Assembly (NCBI GenBank): GCA_013360195.1
Contig: JABWCQ010000008.1
Coordinates: 85,327-149,326 of the forward strand
DNA from: a bacterium
GTDB taxonomy: Bacteria > Electryoneota > RPQS01
Length of the DNA stretch: 64,000 nt
Reading direction: 5' to 3'
Shown: one piece after another, positions 47,201-57,000 of the stretch
Numbering within the stretch: the first letter of the stretch is position 1
Layout: every line of letters begins with the position of its first letter
Position numbers and translations under genes: made by a program
The notes under the pieces: model-generated
Database searches by the model: none
The model's input: only the letters and a program-made list of their open reading frames with translations
What the model was told of the DNA's origin: nothing

Positions 47201-47629
47201 ACCCAAATTACCGTTCGCCAGCGAATGCTCAAAAACCGCGTACTGAATGTAACTTGAATCGTCCGCGTTGCTCAGCGACATCCCGCGCCACTTGGTTGGA
47301 TTCTGCAACGTGTCTGTTGTGAAGACTACCGAATCTCCGTGGGCTCCGTTTACCGCAAGATAACCGAAAACGGAGAGCGAATATGCGCCCGCAAAGTAGA
47401 CCCGCACTCCGGGTTCTATGGTCAGGCTGTCCCCGGCCAACACCGAGATGTTCCCCTGCACCACATAGGGGCTGCCCGATGAAGTCCAAAGTGCGTCAAC
47501 AGTGCCCGCCGCCACGAAGGTCGTATCCGCACGCGCCAACCCGCTCACAAGCAGACTCAGAAGAAGCCCAATGACGCCTGATTTTCCTGCCAAAGCTCGC
47601 ATATCCATATTCCGCGGTTCGTTGCTCAT
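44213..47629 (-). CDS. Secreted right-handed beta-helix protein with duplicated module
   Basis: An 1138-residue exported protein, probably an adhesin, polysaccharide-binding or -cleaving beta-helix. A signal sequence (GVIGLLLSLLVSGLARA) follows a short N-terminal extension. Rungs of about 24 residues contain GGG(I/V) and the pattern xxC.F..N.A...GGG, typical of polymorphic-outer-membrane-type beta-helices. The whole module is repeated: residues 57-650 and 673-1035 share the same start (TNP.RWRGM, at 114 and 731) and the same end (NANGD.CD.Y.N, at 583 and 984). A C-terminal beta domain ends the protein without a sorting motif. The start at 47629 is provisional; ATG codons at 47605 and 47599 are alternatives. 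Confidence 0.85.
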   Translation of the reverse strand: MSNEPRNMDMRALAGKSGVIGLLLSLLVSGLARADTTFVAAGTVDALWTSSGSPYVVQGNISVLAGDSLTIEPGVRVYFAGAYSLSVFGYLAVNGAHGDSVVFTTDTLQNPTKWRGMSLSNADDSSYIQYAVFEHSLANGNLGADSLGGALIVSNGTTISVEHTTFRRNRAELAGGGVYVSASTLLMDSCFFERNISRAEGGGLFLNNSVNSVVSSTRLFRNSALNGSGGGSYVRGTTPLLMSCTFDSNFARVNGGGIMFKNSFATLDCTVIKGNQGRGHGGGIACENSSPQIIDCVLDANYTTDFDGGGIYNWESSPHMLRCKIVNNRSADDGGGIHSYRELSNGIFEQCEVRGNLANGEGAGIWVTLDGAPTFIDCIVRDNTAGLYGGGVFLRNNAHPTFTNCDFDSNTSLGNGGGLSIRQSQPTLSNCRIRSNSADDEGGGVHLWEAAEAVVTNCLIADNSAGLNGGGISTNQSTLTATNCLVVSNSTAAQGGGLATANASKINLLHCTFGGNIGGGLRLESSVSDIENTVIGASAGNNLYLAGGSSSRVAYSLIETSPIFSGNDPSQGPPHLGILTATNANGDSCDTYFNVYGDAEFTDESGGDWSLMSSSRAIGAGNWNLLATDLAGEPRPQPVMTLPDMGAFESVDGFSPDGLFGSLFGALGPDTFKVVADIVIDSANSLVLAPGTTLLFCGPSGMQVSGILNAIGTVTDSISFVTDTSTNPGRWRGMVMNSNAGASELEHVLIADARAIDTKRTQGGAIRMNGVSPTLTSCTLTRHRALQGGIVYLEQSSPQFIECVFAQGVADSGGLVCSRSGSNPVIDYCVLTGGSATAGGGFLAQGATGQVRNSILCGNSSTSTGGAVFLDAAPALIRNNLVLNNSSTTGGAFWTGSTSAQIEFNTIAGNSAVDGAGIYMRFGSTQVKNNIIADNNGDGIYFFVTPTSVIRNNCVAINDSANFAFFGNSPSQGPAGLGGLDSLNANGDPCDRYYNIQLNPRWVSGSGHEYYLAHITTGDSADSPCVNAGETSATAPEGSTRTDFVADGGIADQGYHGPETAGPPAAIDDLVIRATVDSIYLYWSYEGTGLFTVKSDSLLDGNFETILAVTTDTSVVLPNSAPLHPLKGYFHVTVEPLE

Positions 47630-47953
47630 TCCTCAAGATACAGCCCAAGACCAATCTTTGTCCTAATCCTTACAATTTGCAACCGAATCCTCCTGAATGC
47701 AAGCCGACAGAATCTCAATTTTGGTCTCTGTTCCGTATCCTACAATGAGATAAACATAGTATTATTAATGTCTTATAAATTTCTCAATTTAATCGCCCCG
47801 CCATTGCCGCATTGTTTGCGAGGCCTAACCCGACTGCCCCCGGCTTGAGCCGGAGGTTTTGCCTGAGAAGTCTGAACCCTTGCATATGAATTTTCAAAGC
47901 GCGAACTTATACAAATTTGGTTTCCCCGGGTGATACTACTAAGGAGATGCTGC
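47630..47953. other. 324-base divergent intergenic region
   Basis: The region between the beta-helix gene (left) and the adhesin-like gene (right) should hold both promoters. A+T-rich segments occur at 47735-47800 and 47870-47920, but no convincing -35/-10 pair was found on either strand. A short hairpin CCGGC-TTGA-GCCGG (arms 47840-47844 and 47849-47853) lies near 47840 without a T run. An AAGGAG site at 47941-47946 serves the ATG at 47954. Confidence 0.5.
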
Positions 47954-50900
47954 ATGATGAAAGGGACTAATCACGGACTGGCGCTGATACTGCTTATCGG
48001 CGCTCTTTTTGTTACGACATCCACTGCCTTCGCGATAGATGCTTCGGAAATCGCAAGGCTTAAGCAGAAAGCGGCTCGTGGCGAGCAGTTCACAACCGCC
48101 GAACGGCAATTGGCTGCCGAAGCGACCAGACAATTCGGAAGCCGTATACAATGGCCAGCTCAGAATGACGAACCGCGTTTACCGCGGCGTCCTCTCGATG
48201 AATACATTGCGGCCGAAGTGGATTATGAATGGGTGGACATCACGGACATCGGCACCGAGGCCGGCATTACCGGCGATGACCAGTCCGTCGGACCCTTCGC
48301 CCTCGGTTTTGATTTTCCCTACTACGATGAGTCGTACTCGCAGGTGTATATGACGTCCAACGGCTGGGCTACGTTTCAAGACCAGGCCGGATGGTCGCAG
48401 TATTGGAACGTCGAGATCCCCGATTTCGTGGATCCGCACAACGCGTTCTACATCTTCTGGGACGACCTCTATCCGCCCGCGGGTGGACAGTATTACTACT
48501 GGGCAGATCCAGCCGGTCAGCGTTTTGTCATGAGTTGGATTGATGTTCCGCATATCAGCGCCAACGACGAATTGCATACGTTTCAGATCATCTTGTATCC
48601 CAACGGTAACATACGTTACAACTATCAAACCGTGGATCAAGGTGTTATCGGAAATACGTCCTGTGGTGTCGGTATCGAGAACTCGAACAGCAGTGAAGGT
48701 TTGCAAGTCTGCAACGAGGGCGTTGGACTTCTGCCCATCTCGAACATGTCCCTGCTGATCGGTCAACCGGACGGCGTTCCTGCCCCGGTTACAAATCTTG
48801 CCGCGGTCGTGAACGATCATGATGTAACGCTGACTTGGACGGATCCCACGCAGGACACAAACGGCAATCCGCTGACCGTAGATAATCTGCAGGTCTGGAA
48901 CGGACGGCCCGGTCAGGGTACTCTCGTTGCCACCGTCGCGCCCGGTGTCCAGACCTACACAATTGAGGATATGCTGGACGGCTCGCGCACGATCTATGTC
49001 CGCGCTTTCAACAATCCGTACTACGGAGGCGCTGACCGGGTCAACATCATCGTCGGAAATCCAAGCTATCAAAATACCTTTGATGTGAATAACGGTCAGT
49101 GGACCACCGACAACGGATGGGTGTGGGGCGCGCCCACGAACCCTGCCGTTCCGGGTGCATTCTCCGACCCGAATGCTTGGGGTACCGATTCACCCACAGG
49201 CTATCCCGGACTGGCGGATTATCAAGTTTCATTGAGCCCGAATCTTGTGGTTCAATCTCCCGATGCACTGATGGAGTTCTACCTCTACTATGACTGCGAA
49301 GACTTCTGGGATGGCGCAAATCTCAAAGTTTCTATTGACGGCGGCCTGACCTGGCAGGTGGCTGAGCCTGATGGCGGTTACCCAGTCATACTGTTCGATT
49401 TCACGCCGACGCCTTTGGCCGGTCAACCTGCATGGTCGGGGACTTCCGGCGGATGGGAGTATGTCAGCATTTCGCTCGCTCCGTTCCTCGGGGAAGTCGT
49501 CATGTTCCGCTTTGATTTTGCCGCCGACGACTTCGTTTCAGAACTGCCGGGTGTTTACTTCGATGACATGGTTATCTGGGGACTTGATGAACCGGTGTTA
49601 ACCACGATGGCTGGAACCGTGACGCTGAATGGCGGCAATGCACCGGTGACGTCCGTGCAATTGTCCATCAACGGTTTTACCAGACCGACCGGAAGTCCGC
49701 AGGCAGATGGCACCTTTCTGATTGACAGTGTTCTCGCCGGGCCGAGAGTTCTGGACGCGGTGGTCGCGGGCTATCACCCTGTAACGACTCAGGTGAATGT
49801 TCCGGAAGGCGGCGCGACGGGAGTGAACGTCACATTGACTCGCCTGGATCCTCCGGCTCCGGCGAACCTGACCGGTTCTATTGCCAGCGCTACGGGAGTG
49901 GTAACACTGAATTGGGATGACTCGTCCGATCCGCTGGTGGACTTCTACACTGTGTACAGGCGGCTCGACGGTATCAACGAGTGGACTCAAGTCGGTCAGC
50001 CCGTGGCGTCAACTTTTCAGGAGACCCTCACTGAAGACGGTATCTACTTCTATCAAGTGACCGCAACGGACGAAGACGTTTCCACACCGGTTGTTTCCGA
50101 ACCCTCTGATCAGATCTACCTGTTATATGGTGAACTGCCTGTAACTCAGATTGGCTTGAACGGCAACTTTGACGACCGCATTCGAGTCTCGTGGTCCCCG
50201 CCCGGCCCGAATGTCGGCACCGAACTCTTCTACGATGACGGCACCGCCGAAGCGTTTTACGTTGTTTCGTTTCCCGCAGGTCCCTCTGACTACTTCTGTG
50301 TGCGGATGACTCCGCCGGACGACGCATCGTTCCCGCTCATGGTGTATGGTGTTTCGGTATTTGTCGAAGACCAACTCAATATTCCGTGGATTGGTGTCTG
50401 CCCGCCTCTGCCCAACGGCGAAGGTGCGGATGTCGCGAATGCATATTATGAGTGGACGGACTTGAATGCCGAGTCCTCTCCGGGCTGGGTCTTTGCCGAA
50501 ACAAATTTTGACCTGTTCCTTACCGAACCGGGTGACTTCTATATCGCTTATCAATTCCCCGAAGGACAAGATGACCAACCTGCCGTCGGTTCTGACGACA
50601 CGCAGGTGGATTTCCGCTCCTATTGGACACAGACGCCGAATGATTTCTGGAATCCGTGGGGTGCCCATGACTGGATGATGCGTGCGTGGCTCGGTGGCCC
50701 GCCGCCGGATACTGCCCTCACAGCTCGCACGGAGTACTACCTGCTTCAGACGGGCACGCCGCAAGGTTATGCTGTTGAACGTGTGGAAACTCTTCCGACG
50801 ACAGGAAGAACCCATGATCTCCACATCGCCACGGAAACACCAGTGGATAAAGTGGTTGCACGGGGTCCGCTCGCGTCAAGAAACGCTGTCGCGAATCCGC

Positions 50901-52855
50901 TGGATCGCTGGTTTGCGCCATATGTGACTGCTCCGACTGTTGAACTGGCAAGTCGTGACAACGGCCGTTCGCTCGATGATATTGTTAACTACAAGGTCTA
51001 TCGAGGCGGAACGATGATTGCTCAGCCGGTTGAAACGTTCTACTTCGACCTTAACCGTGTCGAAAATACGCCGTATTCCTATTATGTGACGGCCATGTAT
51101 GACAACGGTATCGAATCGGCTCCGTCGCCGACACGAACAGGTGTCTGTAACATGCCTCCCGGGGCACCGCTCAATCTGATCGGAACTCCCGTTGGTACCT
51201 CACAAATGGCCCTGGCGTGGTCGGCACCGACCACGAATCGCGACGGCACTCCGCTTGTTGACTTGGCTCAATACAAAGTGTACCGCAACGAGACGTTGAT
51301 TGCTACGCTCGCCGCGGGCACCACGACCTACGTGGATACGCCGCCGGAAAACGACCGCTTCTATACGTGGACCGTCACCGCACAGGACGAAGTTCCCAAC
51401 GTGTCCGATCCGTCCGTTGCGTATCAAGGTGCGGTGGTCAGCCCGTTTGAATCAGTGGACTACGAGTGGGTGGATATCACCGGAATCGGCACTCAACTTA
51501 CCTTCGAATGGTGGGGTGCCACCAGCGGCCCGCACGATATCGGCTTCACCTACCCATACCTTGATGAAGAGTACACTCAAGTCTGGATTTCTCCGGGCGG
51601 ATGGGTGTCCTTCATGGAGGCCTTCGGTTTCTATTTTAGCGAGTCGATTCCCAATGGCTTTGATCCTCACGCCGCAATCTATCCCTTCTGGGATGAACTT
51701 GGAGCCGGTCTCGACGGTGGAAATGTGTACATCTATCAAGATGCTGCCGAGGATCGGTTTATCGTCTCGTGGGTGGACATCCCGCATCTGTGGGACCTCA
51801 CGTTCCGCTACACCTTCCAGCTCATTCTGGAAGAAGGAGGCGCTGCTATTTTCAACTATCAGACGATTCCGTCGGATGGGTGGCCGGGCAACATGGATTG
51901 CACGGTCGGTATCGAAGATGCCACGAGCACTGAAGGTGTGCAAGTATTTTATCAAGGTTCCGGCTTCATCGCTCCGGTCAGTGAATCCGCGATTGCCTTC
52001 TGGGCTGGTCCTTCAGGGACTATCACAGGCCTTGTCCGCGAATTCGGCTCAAATACACCTCTCGCGAATGCCCGGGTGACAGTGGACGAAGTCCCTGATC
52101 TGTTCGCACTCTCGGATGCTGCCGGATTGTATGTTCTCGAAGTCGAACCGGGCGTTTATAACGTGCGAATCCATTTGCAGGGCTACTGCGACCAGAGCGC
52201 TCTGAACGTTGATGTCGCTGATGAAGACACTGAAACCCGCAACTTCACGATGCGTCAACCGAATGTCGCCTTCAGCGTCACCTCATTGAATGTGCTGTCA
52301 ATCGTCGGTGAAAACGCGACCGCTGAATTTGAAATCACCAACCCGAACGGGCAGTGTCCGGTTGAGTTTGACATTACGGCAAATCAGAACTGGCTGACTT
52401 TCTCAACGACATCCGGAAGCATCGAAGCAAACCAGTCCATCGTCATTGATGTGACTGCGGCCTCGTCGAACTTCCCGCCGGGAGATTACTCCGCCGTAAT
52501 TACCATCAACCATAACGACATGAACAATCCGACGACGATTCCCTTGACGATTAGTCAAGCGTCCGCCGCCGGAGACAATGCCGAATTACCGACGGACTTC
52601 GCCTTGCATCAGAACTACCCGAATCCGTTCAACGCGACGACGGTGCTGAGCTTTGACGTGCCGACGGAAAGCAATGTCGAAATCACACTCTTCAACGTCC
52701 AGGGTCAGGAAGTTGCCCGTCCTGTGGACAGGCTGATGGCTGCTGGACGCTACAACCTCACCTTCGATGCCGCCGGTTTACCCACCGGAATGTATCTGGT
52801 GAAGATGAGTGCAAGAGGCTACACTGCTGTTCAGAAGATGGTTCTGCTGAAGTAA
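47954..52855 (+). CDS. Giant secreted adhesin-like protein with type IX-style sorting domain
   Basis: A 1633-residue exported protein with signal peptide MMKGTNHGLALILLIGALFV... AAGGAG lies seven bases before the ATG at 47954. Two copies of a beta-sandwich module (YEWVDI.., then GFDFPYYDESYSQVYMTSNGW and GFTYPYLDEEYTQVWISPGGW) lie near bases 48216-48770 and 51460-52010. Between them are FnIII repeats (e.g. VTNLAAVVNDHDVTLTWTDP), carboxypeptidase-regulatory-like repeats and a jelly-roll-like segment (FDVNNGQWTTDNGWVWGAP). A second regulatory-like repeat and an Ig-like domain precede the C-terminal YPNPFNATTVLSFD sorting domain ending in KMVLLK. No catalytic motif was recognised, so it is most likely a surface adhesin or matrix protein. 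Confidence 0.88.
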   Translation: MMKGTNHGLALILLIGALFVTTSTAFAIDASEIARLKQKAARGEQFTTAERQLAAEATRQFGSRIQWPAQNDEPRLPRRPLDEYIAAEVDYEWVDITDIGTEAGITGDDQSVGPFALGFDFPYYDESYSQVYMTSNGWATFQDQAGWSQYWNVEIPDFVDPHNAFYIFWDDLYPPAGGQYYYWADPAGQRFVMSWIDVPHISANDELHTFQIILYPNGNIRYNYQTVDQGVIGNTSCGVGIENSNSSEGLQVCNEGVGLLPISNMSLLIGQPDGVPAPVTNLAAVVNDHDVTLTWTDPTQDTNGNPLTVDNLQVWNGRPGQGTLVATVAPGVQTYTIEDMLDGSRTIYVRAFNNPYYGGADRVNIIVGNPSYQNTFDVNNGQWTTDNGWVWGAPTNPAVPGAFSDPNAWGTDSPTGYPGLADYQVSLSPNLVVQSPDALMEFYLYYDCEDFWDGANLKVSIDGGLTWQVAEPDGGYPVILFDFTPTPLAGQPAWSGTSGGWEYVSISLAPFLGEVVMFRFDFAADDFVSELPGVYFDDMVIWGLDEPVLTTMAGTVTLNGGNAPVTSVQLSINGFTRPTGSPQADGTFLIDSVLAGPRVLDAVVAGYHPVTTQVNVPEGGATGVNVTLTRLDPPAPANLTGSIASATGVVTLNWDDSSDPLVDFYTVYRRLDGINEWTQVGQPVASTFQETLTEDGIYFYQVTATDEDVSTPVVSEPSDQIYLLYGELPVTQIGLNGNFDDRIRVSWSPPGPNVGTELFYDDGTAEAFYVVSFPAGPSDYFCVRMTPPDDASFPLMVYGVSVFVEDQLNIPWIGVCPPLPNGEGADVANAYYEWTDLNAESSPGWVFAETNFDLFLTEPGDFYIAYQFPEGQDDQPAVGSDDTQVDFRSYWTQTPNDFWNPWGAHDWMMRAWLGGPPPDTALTARTEYYLLQTGTPQGYAVERVETLPTTGRTHDLHIATETPVDKVVARGPLASRNAVANPLDRWFAPYVTAPTVELASRDNGRSLDDIVNYKVYRGGTMIAQPVETFYFDLNRVENTPYSYYVTAMYDNGIESAPSPTRTGVCNMPPGAPLNLIGTPVGTSQMALAWSAPTTNRDGTPLVDLAQYKVYRNETLIATLAAGTTTYVDTPPENDRFYTWTVTAQDEVPNVSDPSVAYQGAVVSPFESVDYEWVDITGIGTQLTFEWWGATSGPHDIGFTYPYLDEEYTQVWISPGGWVSFMEAFGFYFSESIPNGFDPHAAIYPFWDELGAGLDGGNVYIYQDAAEDRFIVSWVDIPHLWDLTFRYTFQLILEEGGAAIFNYQTIPSDGWPGNMDCTVGIEDATSTEGVQVFYQGSGFIAPVSESAIAFWAGPSGTITGLVREFGSNTPLANARVTVDEVPDLFALSDAAGLYVLEVEPGVYNVRIHLQGYCDQSALNVDVADEDTETRNFTMRQPNVAFSVTSLNVLSIVGENATAEFEITNPNGQCPVEFDITANQNWLTFSTTSGSIEANQSIVIDVTAASSNFPPGDYSAVITINHNDMNNPTTIPLTISQASAAGDNAELPTDFALHQNYPNPFNATTVLSFDVPTESNVEITLFNVQGQEVARPVDRLMAAGRYNLTFDAAGLPTGMYLVKMSARGYTAVQKMVLLK

Positions 52856-52877
52856 CAGTATCGATAACCATGCTTGG

Positions 52878-52909
52878 TTGCGAAAGCCCGCGAAAGCGGG
52901 CTTTTGCAA
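52878..52909 (+). terminator. Terminator after the adhesin-like gene
   Basis: Stem AAAGCCCGC / GCGGGCTTT (52883-52891 and 52896-52904) with a GAAA tetraloop, extended by outer pairs to 52878-52909. It has a short T run and lies 22 bases past the stop at 52855. Confidence 0.85.
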
Positions 52910-53013
52910 TTTAGTAACGTATTTTCAGAGCTTTACGTCTTCCAAGACTATGGTTACTATGCCAACGAAATCGATACATAATCCACATATCATTCTTGAA
53001 ATGTATCGTCATA

Positions 53014-53042
53014 TTGTTACCAATCATTCAAATTGTTATAAT
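53014..53042 (+). promoter_or_regulatory. Sigma-70 promoter for the three-gene protease operon
   Basis: TTGTTA at 53014-53019, 17-base spacer, and a perfect TATAAT at 53037-53042. Transcription would start near 53049, giving a 62-base leader. The leader contains an imperfect stem CCGAT/ATCGG (53057-53061 and 53071-53075). Confidence 0.7.
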
Positions 53043-53084
53043 ATGACCTAAACGTTCCGATTACTATGAAATCGGAGTGAACGG

Positions 53085-53123
53085 ATGAACAAGGGAAAAA
53101 GGAGAGTAACATGCGATGGATGA
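53085..53123 (+). CDS. Possible 12-residue leader peptide
   Basis: An ATG at 53085 with GGAG seven bases upstream opens a 12-codon frame (MNKGKRRVTCDG) that ends at 53123, overlapping the start of the next gene in another frame. It is very short and may be chance. If translated, it would couple translation of the leader to the operon's first gene. Confidence 0.25.
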   Translation: MNKGKRRVTCDG

Positions 53124-53524
53124 TGAGGATGGCTTTGACATTGGTCATGGCCGCGACAGTACTTGCAGCCGCACCCGAGGCGCCTACAAATGCACCTGCC
53201 GATGCGGCCGCGCTGGACCAGCAGATGCGCGCTCTGCTGCTTGAGCGTGAACAAATTCTGAACGAAATTGCCGAGCAAGCCAAAGCGGCACCCGCGTCGG
53301 AACGGACTGCGATTGACCAGGACTACGCGGCAACGCAAGTACAGTACGAAATTCAACTCCTCGAGCTTATGGTGCAATACTATGAGCTGACAGGCAACAC
53401 GGAGCTCCGCGAACGTGCTGAAGAGAATCTGGCGCAGATTCTTGCCCCGCCCGCAACGGGAACTCCCGAACCGGCATCCGCAAATCGTGCGGCTGGTTCG
53501 CAACGCGCTGGGGAGGGACGTTAG
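53111..53524 (+). CDS. Small secreted helical protein (operon with Glu-type subtilase)
   Basis: A 137-residue exported protein. Signal peptide MRWMMRMALTLVMAATVLA. The mature part is Ala/Glu/Gln-rich and helical, with a likely coiled coil at residues 35-110 (LDQQMRALLLEREQILNEIAEQ). Ends Pro/Ala-rich. ATG at 53111 with AAAGGAG upstream. I do not recognise a family. It shares its character (signal peptide, about 100-residue helical core, similar length) with the next gene, and both may chaperone or regulate the subtilase at 54006. That role is inference. Confidence 0.8.
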   Translation: MRWMMRMALTLVMAATVLAAAPEAPTNAPADAAALDQQMRALLLEREQILNEIAEQAKAAPASERTAIDQDYAATQVQYEIQLLELMVQYYELTGNTELRERAEENLAQILAPPATGTPEPASANRAAGSQRAGEGR

Positions 53525-53526
53525 TC

Positions 53527-54009
53527 ATGAAAAATCTTCTCTTAACCTTAGCTCTGTCACTTCCGCTCATTGCTCTGGCCGACCAGCCGGTTCAAAAAGG
53601 CGAAAGAATTGACGATGCCCGAATTGTGAACCAACAGCCGGTTCCAGCTGCATTTCAAGCTGCCGTTGAAGATGCTGCCGGCGAAGACGTGGTGACTGTG
53701 CTTGAGCCCGTCTTTCAGGAACTGGAAGACCGGTATCAGCGCCAGATTGACCAGATTGCCGCTCAAATCAACCTCGCTCAGCCTGACCAGCAGGAAGCAC
53801 TCGAAATGCAGGCCGTCGCGCTGAAGCAGCAGCTTCACGAAGAGAGACTGCAAGCGGTCTTGACCTACGTGCGCGCAAACGGCAACCGGGAAGCCGAAGA
53901 GCGCGTGCTGGCGGTCATCGAAAACTACTACAACAAGAAGCCCATGCAGACAGTCCCGGTTCACCGTGATCCCGTGACCGGTGCTGAGCTGGAAGGAGAG
54001 TCAAGATGA
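53527..54009 (+). CDS. Small secreted helical protein (second of two)
   Basis: A 160-residue exported protein. Signal peptide MKNLLLTLALSLPLIALA. The mature region is helical with a likely coiled coil at residues 60-120 (FQELEDRYQRQIDQIAAQIN and EALEMQAVALKQQLHEERLQ). The C-terminal end (HRDPVTGAELEGESR) is polar. It begins two bases after the stop of its neighbour; the subtilase ATG overlaps its stop as ATGA, so the three genes are coupled. No family recognised. It could be an intramolecular-chaperone-like partner of the protease. Confidence 0.8.
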   Translation: MKNLLLTLALSLPLIALADQPVQKGERIDDARIVNQQPVPAAFQAAVEDAAGEDVVTVLEPVFQELEDRYQRQIDQIAAQINLAQPDQQEALEMQAVALKQQLHEERLQAVLTYVRANGNREAEERVLAVIENYYNKKPMQTVPVHRDPVTGAELEGESR

Positions 54010-57000
54010 AAAAGTTGCTCATCGTTCTCCTGTGCATTGCCGCCGCGTGCACTATTACGGCCATCGCCGCTGACCAGGCAACGATTCCCGTGGATGTGGA
54101 CAACACTCTTGCGCCGGAACCGCCGACGCGCGATTTCAGCCAGAGAATCGTCTTTGAAAAATTCATCTGGGCGGAAGGAGTGGACCCGACCGCACGCCGG
54201 CTCGACCGACTGATGGTCAAGTTCTTCGATGAAGACACTGTGCGTATTCGCAACGGTCAAATGACGTCACTGACGGGACGCAACATTGACTTCACAAAAA
54301 ACTTCCTTGCCCGTCATCCCGGGATCAAACCCCGTGTTATCATCTTCAACAAAACTGAAGAAGAGTACATGGCGAACCTGGCGCGAATTGAACGTAAGTC
54401 GGGATGGGATCTGGTTGATCTACTCAGCTTCTACTGCTTTGAAATGGAATCCGCTCCTGCCGATCCGCAGGCGCTCATCAACGAAATTCTCAAAGCGCCG
54501 GAAGTCGAAACCGCTTACTACGAGCCGATTCCCGTTGACCTGACTTGCACCGATGTCGGTGTTGTCACTCCCGACTTTACCGCGAATCAGACGTACCACG
54601 ACCCTGCGCCTACCGGTGTGGATTTGGATTGGGTGCTCGACAACCATGACCCCGATGTCGTGGATGGACCCGGCACAAGCCGCTGGACGGGAATCTTTGA
54701 GCGCGGCATGCAGACCACACACGAAGACGTGACTTTGGCAACCGTTGCGACAGCCGGAACGCCGGACGCGGATAACGACCACGGCACGGCGGTCATGGGT
54801 GTCTTGGGTGCATGCGATGATAATAATGTCGGCTGTCTTGGCTTTCTTGCAGACCAGCAAATGAGGCTGTATCAGCGTAACTCAGGCAGCTATGGCTCGG
54901 TCGCCGATATCTATGACCTTGCAAACGGTCACCTCATTGCCGGTGAGCTAACGAACTCCTCGTGGGGATACTTCGCCAATCCGCTTCCTCCGGGACAAAG
55001 CTGTCCCTGCAATCCGAGCCAAAACGGTGTTGTTGCGATTGAATACGATGCCGCAGTCAAGGCGTCCGTTCAGGCCGGTGTTGCCGATGGAATCCACTAT
55101 TTCCTCGCCGCAGGTAACGGCTGTGTGAATCTTGACGCCGCCACATTCGGAAACACTTTCCGCAATTCCACCGACACCGGCTCCAACTACGTTTCCGCGA
55201 TTCAATCCGCTGCCGGACATGACGCCTCCTGCTTCACCAACTGGGGCGAGCGCTGTGACATCAATGCATGGGGCGATGGAAGTTTCACACTCGGATATGG
55301 CGATGAAAACGTTCCCGGTTGGGAAGAAACGGTGCAGGATGAATGGTACACCGCCACATTCGGAGGTACGTCCAATGCCTCACCGACCGTGGCCGGTTGC
55401 GCCGGTGTGATTCACAACATCGTTCGTGATCTAAACGGCACGACGATTTCCACGGCGACAATGCGCGACTATCTGAACGATTTTGGCACAACTCCGGGAA
55501 CTACGCCGGGTAACATCGGTGTCATGCCGGATTTGCGCGACATTCTCGCTCCTGAAGTCAATCCGGATATTCGCACCGGTTGGAGCACCTATATGGTCCC
55601 GCGCACGACGAATGATGCGACGTCGGATAATTGCGTCCTTCCAACAGACTTGAATCCCGAACCTGCAGCAACCTATTGGAATGCCGCCATCGAAAATGAA
55701 GGCAGAATCGGATGGGCTGCGCCCGGTCGTTTCCGTATTTACCGCGATGACGTCCATGAAACGGGATGGCTCTATGATACCCTGTTTGCAGGTCAGCGCG
55801 GCTGGGGAATCAACGCCCTTGCTGCGGTGCGCGGAGGACGGCATTTCATCCGCTACGGGACAGACCCCCTCGATGAAGTCAGCGAGCGAATTGAAACAAA
55901 TAACAACTGGTACAACCAATGGGTGTGGGATGGCCGTCAGTTAACCAACGGCCAGATTCTGACTTTGAGCAGCCCGCCCGTCAAATTTGCAACTGACCAG
56001 TTGTCTGAAGGGTTTGCCGAGGAAAATTGCGACGGTTACGACGGTACGCAATTCCAGAACAGCGGCTGGTGGGATATCATGATGGTCATGGCACAAACCT
56101 CCACCGCTGACTACGATGCGCGCATCCACAGTGAAGAAACATCCATTTCCAACGGCTTCGACACATTTGAAGCATCGTCCGCGTACGTTTCCTTCTCAGA
56201 TTTCGTCGGTGTGAACAACAATAATGCCGGACAGGCTCAGAGATTGATTGCCTCTGTCCTGAATTATGACGGTGAATCGTCGAGCTATCGTGTTGAAACG
56301 GGTACCTCAACCATTCTGTCTCCGTCCAATCCGCCCATTGGCAGAAACGACTATGGTTCGCATTCGCTCGATGCGACCGAACTCTTTGACGTCTGGGAGT
56401 TCAATGTTAACGAACTCGTTCCCTACAGCATCGAAGTCGATGTGACCTCCGGGAATGCCAATGTTGTTATTTCGGTCTACGGACCGGATGACACATTTTT
56501 CAGCCGCGGCATGTTTAATGCACAGGCTAACAGCAACGGTGCCGGCGGTGATGAGTCAATCACTTGCTGGACACCTGCGGCGCTTGGATGGCATGCCATC
56601 GTTGTGCACAAGCACACCTATGCCGATTGGGACGAAACTGCGAACTTTGATCTCTATCTCGGAAAGGCCGGTTTCGACTTCACGCACACGCTCGGAGCAG
56701 GATGGTCGCATGAGCTTGTTGTCCGGCAAGCCCCCGGAGCTCAACCCGCCGTTTTGCCTGCCACTCTGACGGGCAATATTGCCACCAACTATGTCAACAT
56801 CCTCGCTTTGAATCAGGGCTGCGCAAGTGCCGTGGCCTCACTCGATGACCGCGTTTACCGTGACGGTCCGGCAGTCGGTACCTTCGCAAACTGGAATGGA
56901 CCGATTGCCCCCGGTGGCGCCGGATTCGGAAGCAACCGTAACATTGGAACCGTTCCCGGCGGACGTCACCAAATCGGCAACGTCATTGACATCAACAATG

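Noticed and set aside
45900..47300. Repeated GGC/GCC blocks resembling a repeat array or CRISPR
   Set aside because: They are the degenerate GGG-containing rungs of the beta-helix protein, with a coding period of about 24 residues and no conserved repeat-spacer structure.
47773..47955. 60-codon minus-strand frame in the divergent gap
   Set aside because: No ribosome site; translation (PPAQAGG) follows from the hairpin sequence at 47840, not from a gene.
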